64,000 bases of DNA from Clostridium saccharoperbutylacetonicum N1-4(HMT) (GCF_000340885.1 NC_020291.1:2851001-2915000), one strand, 5' to 3'. Positions 43,921 to 53,633 are shown, counted from the stretch's first letter. Numbers and translations: made by a program. The notes: generated from the sequence alone by a model not told the origin.

Positions 43921-44675
43921 TATCTTGAAGTTGAAGATTCAGAACTATTAAATTTACTATTAATTATTACTATATCAACCCTTCTATTTGCAGCTTTACC
44001 TTCTTCAGTTGAATTGGACTTAACAGGCCTATATTCACCATATCCTATTGAAGAGAGCCTTTCGGGTTTTACATTCCCTTGTGAAATTAAGAATTCTACT
44101 ACGTTTGCAGCTCTTATAGATGAAAGCTGCCAGTTTGAATGAAAGTAAGTCGTATTGATAGCGACGTTATCAGTATGTCCTTCTACATGAATATAGTTGT
44201 CGATTCCATTTAGAATTTTTGATATAGATATTAGCTTACCTTGAAAATCAGGCTTAATAGTTGCTTCACCGCTATTGAAAAATAGATTATCATTAAAACT
44301 AATTACAAGACCTCTTTCTTGAATTGAAGTAGTAACTCCACCTTTTAATTCAGAATTATTAACAAGTTCGTCAACTTTTCTTTTAATATCTGTTAATTTC
44401 TCACTTTCAGTAGAAGAATAACTTTCATCCACTGATTCGTCAGTGGAATCAGGTGAGTTTGTATTATCAGTAACAGCTATTACGTTTTTACCGTTTCCAC
44501 TATTAAAGCCTATCTTTAAAGAATTAGCTAGTGTTTCAACTTTCTTATTATCTACATTAGAAATCGCATACATCATTAGAAAAAAGATCATCATTAAGGT
44601 AATAAAATCCAAGTAAGAAAGCATCCACCTATCTGTATTGTCTTTCTCTTTTCTCATTCTTCTTCTCTTAATCAT
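43920..44675 (-). CDS. motB: Flagellar motor protein MotB
   Basis: This encodes 251 aa. A basic N-terminus, one membrane helix with the proton-carrying aspartate D23 (SYLDFITLMMIFFLMMYAIS), a linker rich in S, T and D, then an OmpA-like peptidoglycan-binding domain (NYIHVEGHTDNVAINT, LSSIRAANVVEFL, NRRVDIVI). It forms the stator with MotA. The genes are 13 bp apart and stand away from other flagellar genes. Confidence 0.94.
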   Translation of the reverse strand: MIKRRRMRKEKDNTDRWMLSYLDFITLMMIFFLMMYAISNVDNKKVETLANSLKIGFNSGNGKNVIAVTDNTNSPDSTDESVDESYSSTESEKLTDIKRKVDELVNNSELKGGVTTSIQERGLVISFNDNLFFNSGEATIKPDFQGKLISISKILNGIDNYIHVEGHTDNVAINTTYFHSNWQLSSIRAANVVEFLISQGNVKPERLSSIGYGEYRPVKSNSTEEGKAANRRVDIVIINSKFNSSESSTSR

Positions 44676-44688
44676 ATTTTATTACCTC

Positions 44689-45462
44689 TTAATATTCTTC
44701 TTCAAATTGTTTAGCTTCATCTGCAGTAAGGTAACTTGATAATTTACTTATTAAAGTATTAGGATTTACTCCTTCTTGGATAAGTAATACTGCTTCTATA
44801 ATCATTTGCTTTTCGTTGCATTCTTCTTTGTTTAATTCTTTCAACTTACTAGCAATAGGAAGCCAAAAAAGATTAGCAGTAGCAAGTCCATATAATGTTG
44901 CAATAAAAGCAAGGGCAATTTTTCCACCCATTGTACTAACATTATTTAATTGGCTGAGAATAATAACTAAACTGGTGATTGTTCCAACTATTCCCATGGT
45001 AGGAGCATAGCCGCCGGCAGAAGTAAAAACTTCAATGTAATTATCATGTCTATCCAAAATTTGTTCCAGTTTAGTATTTAATATATTTTTTACTGATCCA
45101 GGATCTACACCGTCTACCACCATTTGAAGGCCTTTTTTAACAAATGGATCTAAATCAGAAGTTAGCTCTGAATCTAAACTTAAAAGACCAAATTTCCTAG
45201 TTTTTAATGATACTTCCTTAAAATAATTAATAAGAGTTTCGTTATTACTTTCTTTCTTTTTAAAAGCTATTGATAATACTGTAGGAATTTTTTTTAGTGT
45301 TTTAGATGGAAATGAAATACCCACAGCACCTATAGTTCCCCCAATAACTATTAATGCAGCTGTTGGTTGCATTAAAGCTAACGGACTACCTCCCTCAATA
45401 ATAAACCCTACTATTATACAAAAAAAAGCAAAAAAAATACTTATTAATGTACCAATGTCCAC
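44689..45462 (-). CDS. motA: Flagellar motor protein MotA
   Basis: This encodes 257 aa. Four membrane helices with MDIGTLISIFFAFFCIIVGF, the large cytoplasmic loop containing LLSLDSELTSDLDPFVKKGL, and GGYAPTMGIVGTITSLV / ALAFIATLYGLATANLFWLP in helices 3 and 4. It is the stator ring protein that conducts ions with MotB. A sigma-A-like promoter lies upstream; no sigma-D type box was recognised. Confidence 0.95.
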   Translation of the reverse strand: MDIGTLISIFFAFFCIIVGFIIEGGSPLALMQPTAALIVIGGTIGAVGISFPSKTLKKIPTVLSIAFKKKESNNETLINYFKEVSLKTRKFGLLSLDSELTSDLDPFVKKGLQMVVDGVDPGSVKNILNTKLEQILDRHDNYIEVFTSAGGYAPTMGIVGTITSLVIILSQLNNVSTMGGKIALAFIATLYGLATANLFWLPIASKLKELNKEECNEKQMIIEAVLLIQEGVNPNTLISKLSSYLTADEAKQFEEEY

Positions 45463-45587
45463 AATTCAATCCCCCTTATAATGTGTAAGTTCATAAAATT
45501 ATTTAATAATCCTAAATTAAATCTAAAATAAATAAGGATTATGTAATAAATTACGAGTTTTTATTAAAATATGTATTATATAGAATA

Positions 45588-45616
45588 ATCATAGCACATT
45601 ATAAAAACGTTGTAAA
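45588..45616 (-). promoter_or_regulatory. Probable motAB promoter
   Basis: Minus-strand TTTACA (45616-45611), 17-bp spacer, TATGAT (45593-45588), leaving a leader of about 120 nt before motA. Confidence 0.5.
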
Positions 45617-45661
45617 ATGCCCTAAAATATCATTTTTAAGCAATATATCTATAAGTTTCAA

Positions 45662-45690
45662 TTGTAAAGTGAAAGTTAATATATTATAAT
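45662..45690 (+). promoter_or_regulatory. Promoter of the rluD-type/pyrR operon
   Basis: TTGTAA (45662-45667), 17-bp spacer, perfect TATAAT (45685-45690). Confidence 0.7.
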
Positions 45691-45721
45691 GTTGAGAGAA
45701 TATGATAACAATCAATTACTA

Positions 45722-45755
45722 AATAATAGACTAAGAGGCTTGTCTATTATTTTTT
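45722..45755 (+). terminator. Leader terminator (attenuator?) before the pseudouridine synthase
   Basis: AATAATAGAC (45722-45731) pairs with GTCTATTATT (45742-45751), then T6. It lies only about 30 nt after the predicted start and 32 bp before the ORF, so it would attenuate the operon. Confidence 0.75.
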
Positions 45756-45787
45756 GATTATGTCTAAAAAGAAAGGATTATTGATTT

Positions 45788-46699
45788 ATGGAAAAGCATG
45801 TTTTTGTAGTCGACGAAAGTGACAAAGGGGCAAGGATTGATAAGTATTTATCAGAAATTTTTGTTGATAAATCAAGATCTTTTATTCAAGGACTCATTGA
45901 AAAAGATGGAATTGAAGTAAATGGTAAAATTCCTAAAAGCAACTATAAGTTAAAAACTTTTGATAAAATTGAAGTTACATTTAGTGAACCTGAAGTCTTG
46001 AATGTAGAGGCTGAAGATATACCTTTAAATATTTTATATGAAGATGCAGATATAGTAGTAGTAAATAAAGAACAAGGGATGGTTGTCCATCCAGCACCAG
46101 GAAATTACAATGGAACATTAGTAAATGCACTACTTTATCATTGCACAGATTTATCTAGTATTAATGGAATTATTAGACCAGGTATAGTTCACAGAATTGA
46201 CAAAGATACTTCTGGAGTTTTAGTAGTAGCTAAAAATGATGAAGCGCATAATAAACTTTCAGAACAATTAAAAGATCATTCTATGAAAAGAGAATACTAT
46301 GCTTTAGTTGAAGGAAGAATAAAAAACGATAAAGGTATTATTGATAAGCCACTTGCAAGAAATAAAAAAGATAGATTAAAGATGGGAATAGTTGAAGGTG
46401 GAAAAAGGGCAGTGACTCATTATGAAGTTTTGGAAAGATATAATGGATTCTCATTAATTAAATGTGTACTAGAAACAGGAAGAACTCATCAAATTAGAGT
46501 GCACATGGCATCTATTGGCTTTCCATTAGTCGGAGATCCTCTTTATGGTTTCAAAAAACAAAAATTTAAAATTAATGGGCAAATGTTACATGCTAAAACA
46601 TTGGGCTTCATTCATCCAACAAAGAATGAATATGTTGAATTCACAACAGAGTTGCCAGAGTATTTTAGAACTATATTAGATAAATTAAGAAAAGAATAG
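45788..46699 (+). CDS. RluA-family pseudouridine synthase (RluD/YlyB-like)
   Basis: This encodes 303 aa. An S4 domain (RIDKYLSEIFVDKSRSFIQG) is followed by the synthase domain with the catalytic aspartate in IVHRIDKDTSGVLVVAKND and the uridine-binding LETGRTHQIRVHMASIGFPL. It isomerises uridines in 23S rRNA; the B. subtilis orthologue YlyB precedes pyrR in the same way. Its RBS is modest (AAGAAAGG). Confidence 0.93.
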   Translation: MEKHVFVVDESDKGARIDKYLSEIFVDKSRSFIQGLIEKDGIEVNGKIPKSNYKLKTFDKIEVTFSEPEVLNVEAEDIPLNILYEDADIVVVNKEQGMVVHPAPGNYNGTLVNALLYHCTDLSSINGIIRPGIVHRIDKDTSGVLVVAKNDEAHNKLSEQLKDHSMKREYYALVEGRIKNDKGIIDKPLARNKKDRLKMGIVEGGKRAVTHYEVLERYNGFSLIKCVLETGRTHQIRVHMASIGFPLVGDPLYGFKKQKFKINGQMLHAKTLGFIHPTKNEYVEFTTELPEYFRTILDKLRKE

Positions 46700-46730
46700 A
46701 AATAATACATTGTATTAATGGAGGGGTAAC

Positions 46731-47282
46731 ATGAAGTTTAAAGCAATTCTATTAGATGATAAAGCAATAAATAGAACATTAATAAGAATATCGCATGAAA
46801 TAATTGAAAGAAATAAAGGAGTGGAAGACTTAGTTTTACTTGGAATTAAAACTAGAGGATATCCTCTTGCTGAGAGAATTGCAAGTTATATAAAAGGAAT
46901 TGAAGGTAAGGAAGTTCCAGTAGGCTCAGTAGACATAACGTTATATAGAGATGATTTAAGTGTTGTTACTGATAAGGTAGAGGCCCATGATTTAAATTTA
47001 GGCCTTGAAATAAAAGATAAGAAAATTGTTATAGTTGATGATGTTTTATATACCTGTAGAACAGCTAGAGCGGCAATAGATGCTATTATGGATGTAAGCA
47101 GACCAATGGGAATTCAATTAGCAGTGCTTATAGATAGAGGTCATAAAGAATTACCTATTAGGGCAGATTATGTAGGTAAAAATATACCAACTTCAAAAAA
47201 TGAAATTATAGCAGTTTCATTGAACGAAATTGATGGTGAAGATCACGTAAAAATATATGATTCAAATAGTAATGAAGAATAA
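46731..47282 (+). CDS. pyrR: Bifunctional pyr operon regulator / uracil phosphoribosyltransferase
   Basis: This encodes 183 aa behind [26 protein letters not shown] and the PRPP loop [20 protein letters not shown] identify PyrR, the UMP-dependent RNA-binding attenuation protein. The PRPP loop has Cys where most family members have Gly (usual YTGRT). No PyrR-binding motif was recognised in this window, so its targets are presumably the pyr genes elsewhere. Confidence 0.94.
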   Translation: MKFKAILLDDKAINRTLIRISHEIIERNKGVEDLVLLGIKTRGYPLAERIASYIKGIEGKEVPVGSVDITLYRDDLSVVTDKVEAHDLNLGLEIKDKKIVIVDDVLYTCRTARAAIDAIMDVSRPMGIQLAVLIDRGHKELPIRADYVGKNIPTSKNEIIAVSLNEIDGEDHVKIYDSNSNEE

Positions 47283-47299
47283 AGGGAGAACATGATATA

Positions 47300-48460
47300 A
47301 TGTATGATTTAATTGCAACCAGTACTTTTGGAATAGAAAGTATAACAGCAAAAGAACTAAAAGCACTAGGCTATGAAGATTTAAAAATTGAAAATGGAAA
47401 AGTTACTTTTGAAGGTGATGAAATGGATATAGCAATTTGCAATATTCATTTGAGAACAGCAGATAGAGTACTTATAAAAATGGCGGAGTTTGAAGCTAAG
47501 TCTTTTGAAGAATTATTTCAAGGAACTAAAAAAGTCGATTGGAGCAAGTTAATTCCAATAGATGGTGTTATGCATGTAGTTGGTAAAAGTATTAAATCAA
47601 CTTTACATAGTGTTCCAGACTGCCAATCTATTGTAAAAAAAGCTATAATAAAAAGCATGAGTGAAAGCTATGGGATTGAGACCTTTAGTGAAAGTGGACC
47701 AGTTTATAAAATTGAAGTTGCAATTTTGAAAGATATAGTAACTTTGACTATAGATACAACAGGACCAGGTTTACACAAAAGAGGTTATAGAGAACTTGCT
47801 GGTATTGCTCCACTAAAAGAAACTTTAGCAGCATCTATGATTTTAATTTCTAGATGGAATGAAAATTTTTCACTTATTGACCCATTTTGTGGCTCAGGAA
47901 CAATATTGATAGAAGCTGCTATGATAGCTCAAAATATTGCACCAGGAGTAAATAGAAGTTTTGTATGTGAAACTTGGCCATCTATGAGTGGAAATGAATT
48001 TAATATAGTAAGAGATGGTGCTAGGAAGTCTGAGAAGAAGAATGATATAAAACTAATTGGCTATGATATAGATTATAGAGTTATTAAAGTTGCTATGGAA
48101 AATGCCCAAAAGGCAGGAGTAGATAAATACATTGAATTTCAAAAACGAAATTTTATGGATTTTTCAACTTCTAAAAAGTATGGTTTTATAATTTCTAACC
48201 CACCATATGGGGAAAGAATCGGACAAACAGAAATGTTAAACACGCTTTATAAACATATGGGAAATATGAAAAAGAGATTAGAAGATTGGGATTTTAATAT
48301 ATTAACATCTTTTGAGCCTTTTGAAAAAGTAGTTGGAGTAAAGTCTACTAAGAACAGAAAACTATATAATGGTAAAATAAAATGTTATTATTATCAATAT
48401 TTTGATAATATTAAAATTAAAAATCAAGGTGATATTTTAATCAATAAGTTAATAAATTAA
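47300..48460 (+). CDS. THUMP-domain rRNA m2G methyltransferase (RlmL N-terminal type, YpsC-like)
   Basis: This encodes 386 aa. Residues ~45-155 form a THUMP domain (IALC-like start then ICNIHLRTADRVLIKM). The Rossmann methyltransferase core has PLKETLAASMILISRWNE, IDPFCGSGTILIEAAMIAQN and catalytic NPPYGERIG. It methylates a guanine N2, probably in 23S rRNA. Single-domain length of about 385 aa is the Firmicutes form, half of E. coli RlmKL. Confidence 0.9.
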   Translation: MYDLIATSTFGIESITAKELKALGYEDLKIENGKVTFEGDEMDIAICNIHLRTADRVLIKMAEFEAKSFEELFQGTKKVDWSKLIPIDGVMHVVGKSIKSTLHSVPDCQSIVKKAIIKSMSESYGIETFSESGPVYKIEVAILKDIVTLTIDTTGPGLHKRGYRELAGIAPLKETLAASMILISRWNENFSLIDPFCGSGTILIEAAMIAQNIAPGVNRSFVCETWPSMSGNEFNIVRDGARKSEKKNDIKLIGYDIDYRVIKVAMENAQKAGVDKYIEFQKRNFMDFSTSKKYGFIISNPPYGERIGQTEMLNTLYKHMGNMKKRLEDWDFNILTSFEPFEKVVGVKSTKNRKLYNGKIKCYYYQYFDNIKIKNQGDILINKLIN

Positions 48461-48601
48461 AATTAACTCGATAAATAGTTAATTAAATTAAGCTGATGGG
48501 GTTAAAAAGTTATTTATATTAGTTTGTATAGGAAGTAGTGTAAATATATTTACAAAATTTTATACCAGTGATAAAATTAGTGTAAGTAAAATATGGTAGC
48601 A

Positions 48602-48638
48602 AAGGCGCTAACAATAAGAAGTTGTTAGTGCCTTTTTT
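48602..48638 (+). terminator. Terminator after the methyltransferase operon
   Basis: AAGGCGCTAACAA (48602-48614) pairs with TTGTTAGTGCCTT (48622-48634), then T6. Confidence 0.9.
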
Positions 48639-48717
48639 GCGCATCTAATTATAATCAAGAAGATTTTATAGAGATGTATATTTTATTAAAATAAATATTA
48701 AGGAAGGAGTTCAAATA

Positions 48718-49563
48718 ATGGCAGAGGTATATCAAAGGATGGCAGAGAAAATACCAAATATGAGTAGAGCTCAAGAAAAAATAGCAAAATATATTTTATC
48801 AAATCCAAACAGCACACCTTTTTTAACTGTAGAAAAATTAGCTAAGCTATCTGGAGTTAGTATTGCAACTGTTACGAGATTTGTAATCTTTCTAGGATAT
48901 AAAGGATATCCTGAATTTCTAAAGGATACTCAACAATCTATGCAGCAGCAAGTATCAAAAAATGAGCGTTTAAAAAATGATTCAAATGAAAATTCTGATG
49001 ATGAAAAAGAAGTTTATGATATATTTGAAGAAGATTTAAATAATATCAAATTGACTATGGAAGAGTTAGATTTATATGAGTTGAAAAAGGCAGTAAACTT
49101 ACTATTAAATGCTAAAAAAATATACATAGTTGCGAGGAGAAGTGCGTCAGTGCTTGGATCATTTTTAAAATATTATTTAGATTTTATGTTTAATAGTGTT
49201 AATTTAATAGAAAATATTGAACAAATACCTAAACAAATAAATGGCTTTAGTGGAGAAGAAGTTATTATAGGAATCAGTTTTGAGAAGTATGCCAGAAGTA
49301 CAGTTGAGATAGTTGCTCATTTAAAAAGCAGGGGAGTTGCTACCATAGCAATTACTGATAATATGTTGTCTCCACTTGTTCCTTATTCAGATGTTACATT
49401 AACTGCAATGAGTAAAGGTTCTACTGAAATTGAATCTTTTGCAGCACCAATAAGTTTAATTAACGCATTAATTACATCTATTGAGAAGGAAAGAAAAGAT
49501 TGTTTTACTAGCAATGTAGAATTGCTAGAAGAAGCCTGGAGAAAATTTGATTTATTCATTTAA
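48718..49563 (+). CDS. MurR/RpiR-family transcriptional regulator
   Basis: This encodes 281 aa behind AAGGAAGGAG. The N-terminal HTH_6 domain (PNMSRAQEKIAKYILSNPNS, VSIATVTRFVIFLGYKGYPE) is followed by an acidic linker and a SIS sugar-phosphate-binding domain (KKIYIVARRSASVLGSFLKY, VIIGISFEKYARSTVEIVAH). Such regulators respond to phosphosugars such as MurNAc-6-P. No sugar-utilisation gene is adjacent, so its target is unknown. Confidence 0.92.
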   Translation: MAEVYQRMAEKIPNMSRAQEKIAKYILSNPNSTPFLTVEKLAKLSGVSIATVTRFVIFLGYKGYPEFLKDTQQSMQQQVSKNERLKNDSNENSDDEKEVYDIFEEDLNNIKLTMEELDLYELKKAVNLLLNAKKIYIVARRSASVLGSFLKYYLDFMFNSVNLIENIEQIPKQINGFSGEEVIIGISFEKYARSTVEIVAHLKSRGVATIAITDNMLSPLVPYSDVTLTAMSKGSTEIESFAAPISLINALITSIEKERKDCFTSNVELLEEAWRKFDLFI

Positions 49564-49566
49564 AAA

Positions 49567-49608
49567 AGAAGTATCAACTTACATAAACGGAAGTTGATAC
49601 TTCTCTTT
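49567..49608. terminator. Bidirectional terminator between rpiR-type gene and rqcH
   Basis: AGAAGTATCAACTT (49567-49580) pairs perfectly with AAGTTGATACTTCT (49591-49604). Confidence 0.9.
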
Positions 49609-49609
49609 A

Positions 49610-51343
49610 TTAAACTTTAAACTTATTATTAAAATCACTTGGGTTAATAAATAAGGTCCAATTTGTATGATAAATAACCATACCAGGTTTTGCGCCATTA
49701 GGCTTTTTTAATTCCTTAACTTTTGTATAATCAATAGGTAATTTTGCTGAATCTTTACCTTTACTATAATAACCAGCAATTATAGCAGCTTCCTCTAAAG
49801 TGCTATCAGGTACATCAAAGGCACATACGATAACATGTGAACCAGGGATGTCTTTTGCATGAAGCCAAAGATGATTTTTATTTGCAAATTTTAAACTCAA
49901 ATAATCATTTTGTAAGTTGTTCTTTCCTACATAGATATCAATTCCATCACTTGAAACAAAATGATGAGGTTTTGAAGTTTTTGCTTGTTTTGCATTTTTA
50001 TTATTTTTTCTAAAGCGAATATATCCTGTTTCGACTAATTCATTTTTTATCTCATCAATTTCACTATAACTTTCAGCATTTAGAATGTTTGTAAGCACAG
50101 AATTTAAATAAGCTATTTCCTGTAAGTTTTTCTCAAGTTGAGCTTTTGCGTATTCTTCAGAGGTTTTAAGTTTATTATACTTTTTATAATAACGCTGAAC
50201 ATTTTCAGAAGGAGTTTTTGTCTTATCTAGCGCTATTTTCATATACTCTTCTTCCTCTTCGTTATAAAAATTAAGTAAAGTACATTCTTCATCACCTTTT
50301 TTTATAGTATATATATAAGAAGTTAAGAGATCTCCTTTGATTTTTAAACTTTCTTTTTCAGAGCATTCAATGAGCGTTTCATTTAGGATCTTAGATTTCT
50401 TATTGCATCTTTCAATATTTGTATGAATAAGTTTTTGTAAATCAGTAGATTTATTTTGAAGTCTATCTTGTTTATCTTTGCTTACAAAAAAATCTTCCAT
50501 TAAAGTATTAGGGTCATCATAAGATTTGAGTAAGAAATCACTTCCTAAAGAATTTAATTTAAGTGAATAAAAGTCTTTAACTATTCCTAAACTATTCGAA
50601 TATATGTTATATGAAATATTATTATCTAAATTATCAATAAAGTTTTTGAAATCTTCATAGATTTCATTAGTAGCAGGAGTAGTATTACTTTTTATAAGGT
50701 TATAATATAAATCCTTAGATAGTAGTTTACTAATTCCTGTAAAACAGTTAGAATAAAAATTATCATCAAAAGGGATAGAATTATTTACTACGTAAGAATT
50801 TAATTCTTCGTAGGTAGTTGAAAATGGATTAAGTTTGTTAGAGCTTGGAGGATATACAAAATTAACACCTGGATATAATACTCTATAACTATTTATATCA
50901 GCAGTAATGTGTTTTATAGATTCCATTACTTTGTTATCTCTATTTCTAACTAAAGTTATATTGGAGTGACGTCCCATAATTTCGATAATAAGGGAATAAA
51001 TACTATCAAATCCAAGTTCATCTCTATTTTCAATTTCCATGATTATAATTCTATCAGAATCTTTTTGAATAAGATTTGTGATTCTGCCACCTAAAATATA
51101 TTTTCTAAGAACCATTAAATACATAGGTGCTTTTATCGGATTTTCCTTAACTGTATTTGTTAAATGAATCCTCGCAAATCTAGAAGACGCAGAAATCAAA
51201 AGTTTCAAATTTTTACGATCTTTTCTTAAAGTTAAAATTATTTCATCTTTTTCAGGTTGGTTTATTTTATCTATTTTTGAATTCACAATGGAGTTCTTTA
51301 AATCATTAATTAAACTATATAAGTATATACCATCTAGTGCCAT
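49610..51343 (-). CDS. rqcH: NFACT-family ribosome quality-control factor RqcH (FbpA-like)
   Basis: This encodes 577 aa. NFACT-N at residues 1-~200 (MALDGIYLYSLINDLKNSIV; ENRDELGFDSIYSLIIEIMG), a central coiled-coil hairpin (about 290-440, LQKLIHTNIERCNKKSKILN) and NFACT-R at the C-terminus (FVSSDGIDIYVGKNN, HLWLHAKDIPGSHVIV). It binds obstructed 50S subunits with peptidyl-tRNA and directs alanine tailing. Older annotations call it fibronectin-binding protein. A companion factor, ylmH, is also in the window. Confidence 0.94.
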   Translation of the reverse strand: MALDGIYLYSLINDLKNSIVNSKIDKINQPEKDEIILTLRKDRKNLKLLISASSRFARIHLTNTVKENPIKAPMYLMVLRKYILGGRITNLIQKDSDRIIIMEIENRDELGFDSIYSLIIEIMGRHSNITLVRNRDNKVMESIKHITADINSYRVLYPGVNFVYPPSSNKLNPFSTTYEELNSYVVNNSIPFDDNFYSNCFTGISKLLSKDLYYNLIKSNTTPATNEIYEDFKNFIDNLDNNISYNIYSNSLGIVKDFYSLKLNSLGSDFLLKSYDDPNTLMEDFFVSKDKQDRLQNKSTDLQKLIHTNIERCNKKSKILNETLIECSEKESLKIKGDLLTSYIYTIKKGDEECTLLNFYNEEEEEYMKIALDKTKTPSENVQRYYKKYNKLKTSEEYAKAQLEKNLQEIAYLNSVLTNILNAESYSEIDEIKNELVETGYIRFRKNNKNAKQAKTSKPHHFVSSDGIDIYVGKNNLQNDYLSLKFANKNHLWLHAKDIPGSHVIVCAFDVPDSTLEEAAIIAGYYSKGKDSAKLPIDYTKVKELKKPNGAKPGMVIYHTNWTLFINPSDFNNKFKV

Positions 51344-51606
51344 CTTATGTCATCCTTTCTTTTGTAACTAAGAATAGTATAACATTAATGCTTAAGGATT
51401 ATCAAATTTTAGCAAAAATCATGGTATCAATCTTAAAAATAGCAAAATATAAGAAAAATTTAAGAAAAAATATTAAAAAAGGTATACAGAAATTATAAGA
51501 AATAAGTTATAATTTAAAATTGTGATATTATTAATGTATAAACAAAAAAGTTAATTAATTTTATTTTACATAAATTGGAAAAAAACAATTGATTGGGGGA
51601 ATAGAA

Positions 51607-52434
51607 ATGGATTTTTATAAAATGCAGGGAATAGGAAATGACTTTGTATTTATTGAAGATTTTAATAATGAAATTCAAGAGGAATGTGAACTTGCAAAAA
51701 AAGTTTGCGATAGACATTTTGGAATTGGTGCAGATGGACTTGTAATTGTAAGAAAATCAGATTTAGCTAATGCTAAAATGGTTATAATAAATGCTGATGG
51801 TTCAAGGGCAAGCATGTGTGGTAACGCAATAAGATGTTTTGGAAAATATGTATATGAGCATAAAATAGTTAAAGACTTGAAATTCTCAGTAGAAACTGGT
51901 GATGGAGTAAAGGAAATTGAAATAATTTTAGAAAAAGATAAAGTTAAATATGTACGTGTATATATGGGAAAACCATCTTATGCAGGAGCGGATATACCTT
52001 TAGTTAATATGGAAAATCTTATTGGAAAAGAAATTACTGTAGATGGCAAAACTTATAAGATGACAACAGTATTAATGGGTGTTCCTCATACGATTATTTT
52101 TCAGGAAAATGAGGAATATGATGTTATAGCTGATGGTTCGAAATTAGAAAAATTACCTATGTTTAAAGAAGGTAGTAATATAAACTTTGTTAAAATAATT
52201 GATAAGACGCATATAAGAGTAGATACATGGGAAAGAGGTGCTGGAGCTACCCTTGCTTGTGGTACTGGTTGTAGTGCATCTGTAGTTGTAGCTAAGAAAT
52301 TTGGTCTTGTAGATAATATTGAAGAAATTTTTGTGAAAGCACCAGGTGGAGAGCTAGTTATAGAAGTTTTAGGTGACGATGTACATATGAAAGGTCCAGC
52401 TGAAGTTGTATTTCAGGGAAAGATTACGATATAG
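51607..52434 (+). CDS. dapF: Diaminopimelate epimerase
   Basis: This encodes 275 aa. ATG 51607 follows GGGGGAATAGAA; a TTG at 51589 precedes that site. KMQGIGNDFVFIED, the first catalytic cysteine in ASMCGNAIRCFGKY and the second in TLACGTGCSASVV are visible. It converts LL- to meso-DAP for lysine and peptidoglycan (MurE) in the cytoplasm. A separate lipoprotein gene follows after 24 bp. The 263-bp divergent gap to rqcH is AT-rich; no clear promoter is assigned. Confidence 0.96.
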   Translation: MDFYKMQGIGNDFVFIEDFNNEIQEECELAKKVCDRHFGIGADGLVIVRKSDLANAKMVIINADGSRASMCGNAIRCFGKYVYEHKIVKDLKFSVETGDGVKEIEIILEKDKVKYVRVYMGKPSYAGADIPLVNMENLIGKEITVDGKTYKMTTVLMGVPHTIIFQENEEYDVIADGSKLEKLPMFKEGSNINFVKIIDKTHIRVDTWERGAGATLACGTGCSASVVVAKKFGLVDNIEEIFVKAPGGELVIEVLGDDVHMKGPAEVVFQGKITI

Positions 52435-52458
52435 AAATAATTAATGAGGGAATAAGAA

Positions 52459-53469
52459 ATGAAATTATTAAGAAGAGTGTTTTTAGGGGTCTTAGTTTTG
52501 ATTGTACTGCCTCTGTTTGCATTTGGATGCTCATCTCCCAAAAAAGAAGAGTCTATTAATGTAGCAGAGGATATTAAGTTAAATATGGGGGCTGTATTAA
52601 AAAATGAAGAAGGTAGTTATAAACTGTATAATTATATAAATGGAAAGTACGAGCAAATGAAAAGTAATTATACTGTATCAACATATGACAAAAATAGCTC
52701 CATTTATGTTAGCTCAGAAGGTGGAAAAAATTATATTGTTCATGGAAATCAAAAAGCTGAAATTAAAGATTTAAATTATAGTAACCTTGAGTTATCTAAA
52801 GGTGGAGAATACATTTCTTATTTTATTGATGATAATGGTTTAAAATTAAAAGTGTTTAGTACTGATGGATATAAACCTATAGAAATTAAATCAAAAGTTT
52901 CAATATCTGGTGTATTATCGGATTGGTATGATAGTGATACTTTAGTATATTACGGAGTTAGTGATGACGGAGTTAATGGATTATTTACCTATAATATTAA
53001 AGATGACAAAGAAGAACTATTGTATAAAATAAAAGAAGGCTATTTAGCCTTTTTAAAAGGAACAGATAATAATGTTGTGTTTTTACAATTAACTTTGGAA
53101 AATAAAAGGCAGTTGCTTATGATAGATAAAAAGACAAAGGAAGTTAAGTTTTTATCTGATGGAATAGATGATTTATCGGATATAGTTAAAAAAGATGATA
53201 CTTATTATTTTACTGGAAAAGGTTCAAATAATATAAATTCTTTGTATGAGATAAAGAATAATACTGTAAAGAGATTAGTTTATGATTTTCCAACTAGAGT
53301 CAAAATTGAAAAAGGACTAAGAATAGATGAAAATGGAAATGTCTTATTTGTTGGCTCTAACGGGGGAGAGACGGCACAGGAACAAATTTATACTTATACG
53401 AAAGATGGGAGTATAAGTGCTATATCTAAAAATTCAACGGATTATGTTTTTTTAGAATATATAAATTAA
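52459..53469 (+). CDS. Lipoprotein with beta-propeller-like repeats
   Basis: This encodes 336 aa. The signal peptide (KLLRRVFLGVLVLIVLPLFA) ends in a lipobox FAFGC with Cys24. The mature part is a series of short beta-strand repeats (NYTVSTYDKNSSIYVSSEGG, GLFTYNIKDDKEELLYKIKE, QLLMIDKKTKEVKFLSDGID), as in WD40/DPP-like propellers of secreted solute-sensing lipoproteins. The function is unknown. It is closely coupled to dapF and closed by a strong terminator. Confidence 0.8.
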   Translation: MKLLRRVFLGVLVLIVLPLFAFGCSSPKKEESINVAEDIKLNMGAVLKNEEGSYKLYNYINGKYEQMKSNYTVSTYDKNSSIYVSSEGGKNYIVHGNQKAEIKDLNYSNLELSKGGEYISYFIDDNGLKLKVFSTDGYKPIEIKSKVSISGVLSDWYDSDTLVYYGVSDDGVNGLFTYNIKDDKEELLYKIKEGYLAFLKGTDNNVVFLQLTLENKRQLLMIDKKTKEVKFLSDGIDDLSDIVKKDDTYYFTGKGSNNINSLYEIKNNTVKRLVYDFPTRVKIEKGLRIDENGNVLFVGSNGGETAQEQIYTYTKDGSISAISKNSTDYVFLEYIN

Positions 53470-53492
53470 AATAGTTAATCCTAAATAACTAA

Positions 53493-53547
53493 GCACTCAA
53501 GTAAATATCAATGTTTTATTGATATTTACTTGAGTGTTTCTTTTTTG
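53493..53547 (+). terminator. dapF-lipoprotein terminator
   Basis: A nearly 20-bp perfect stem starting CACTCAAGTAAATATCAAT, T-rich tail. Confidence 0.95.
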
Positions 53548-53598
53548 TATTCAGAATTAATTTAAGTTTCTTTATTACTAACCAAATAATAATAACTC

Positions 53599-53627
53599 TT
53601 GACGAAACTTAGTTGATAAAATATAAT
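53599..53627 (+). promoter_or_regulatory. Promoter of the ferric-reductase-like gene
   Basis: TTGACG (53599-53604), 17-bp spacer, perfect TATAAT (53622-53627). Confidence 0.75.
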
Positions 53628-53633
53628 TGTGAG

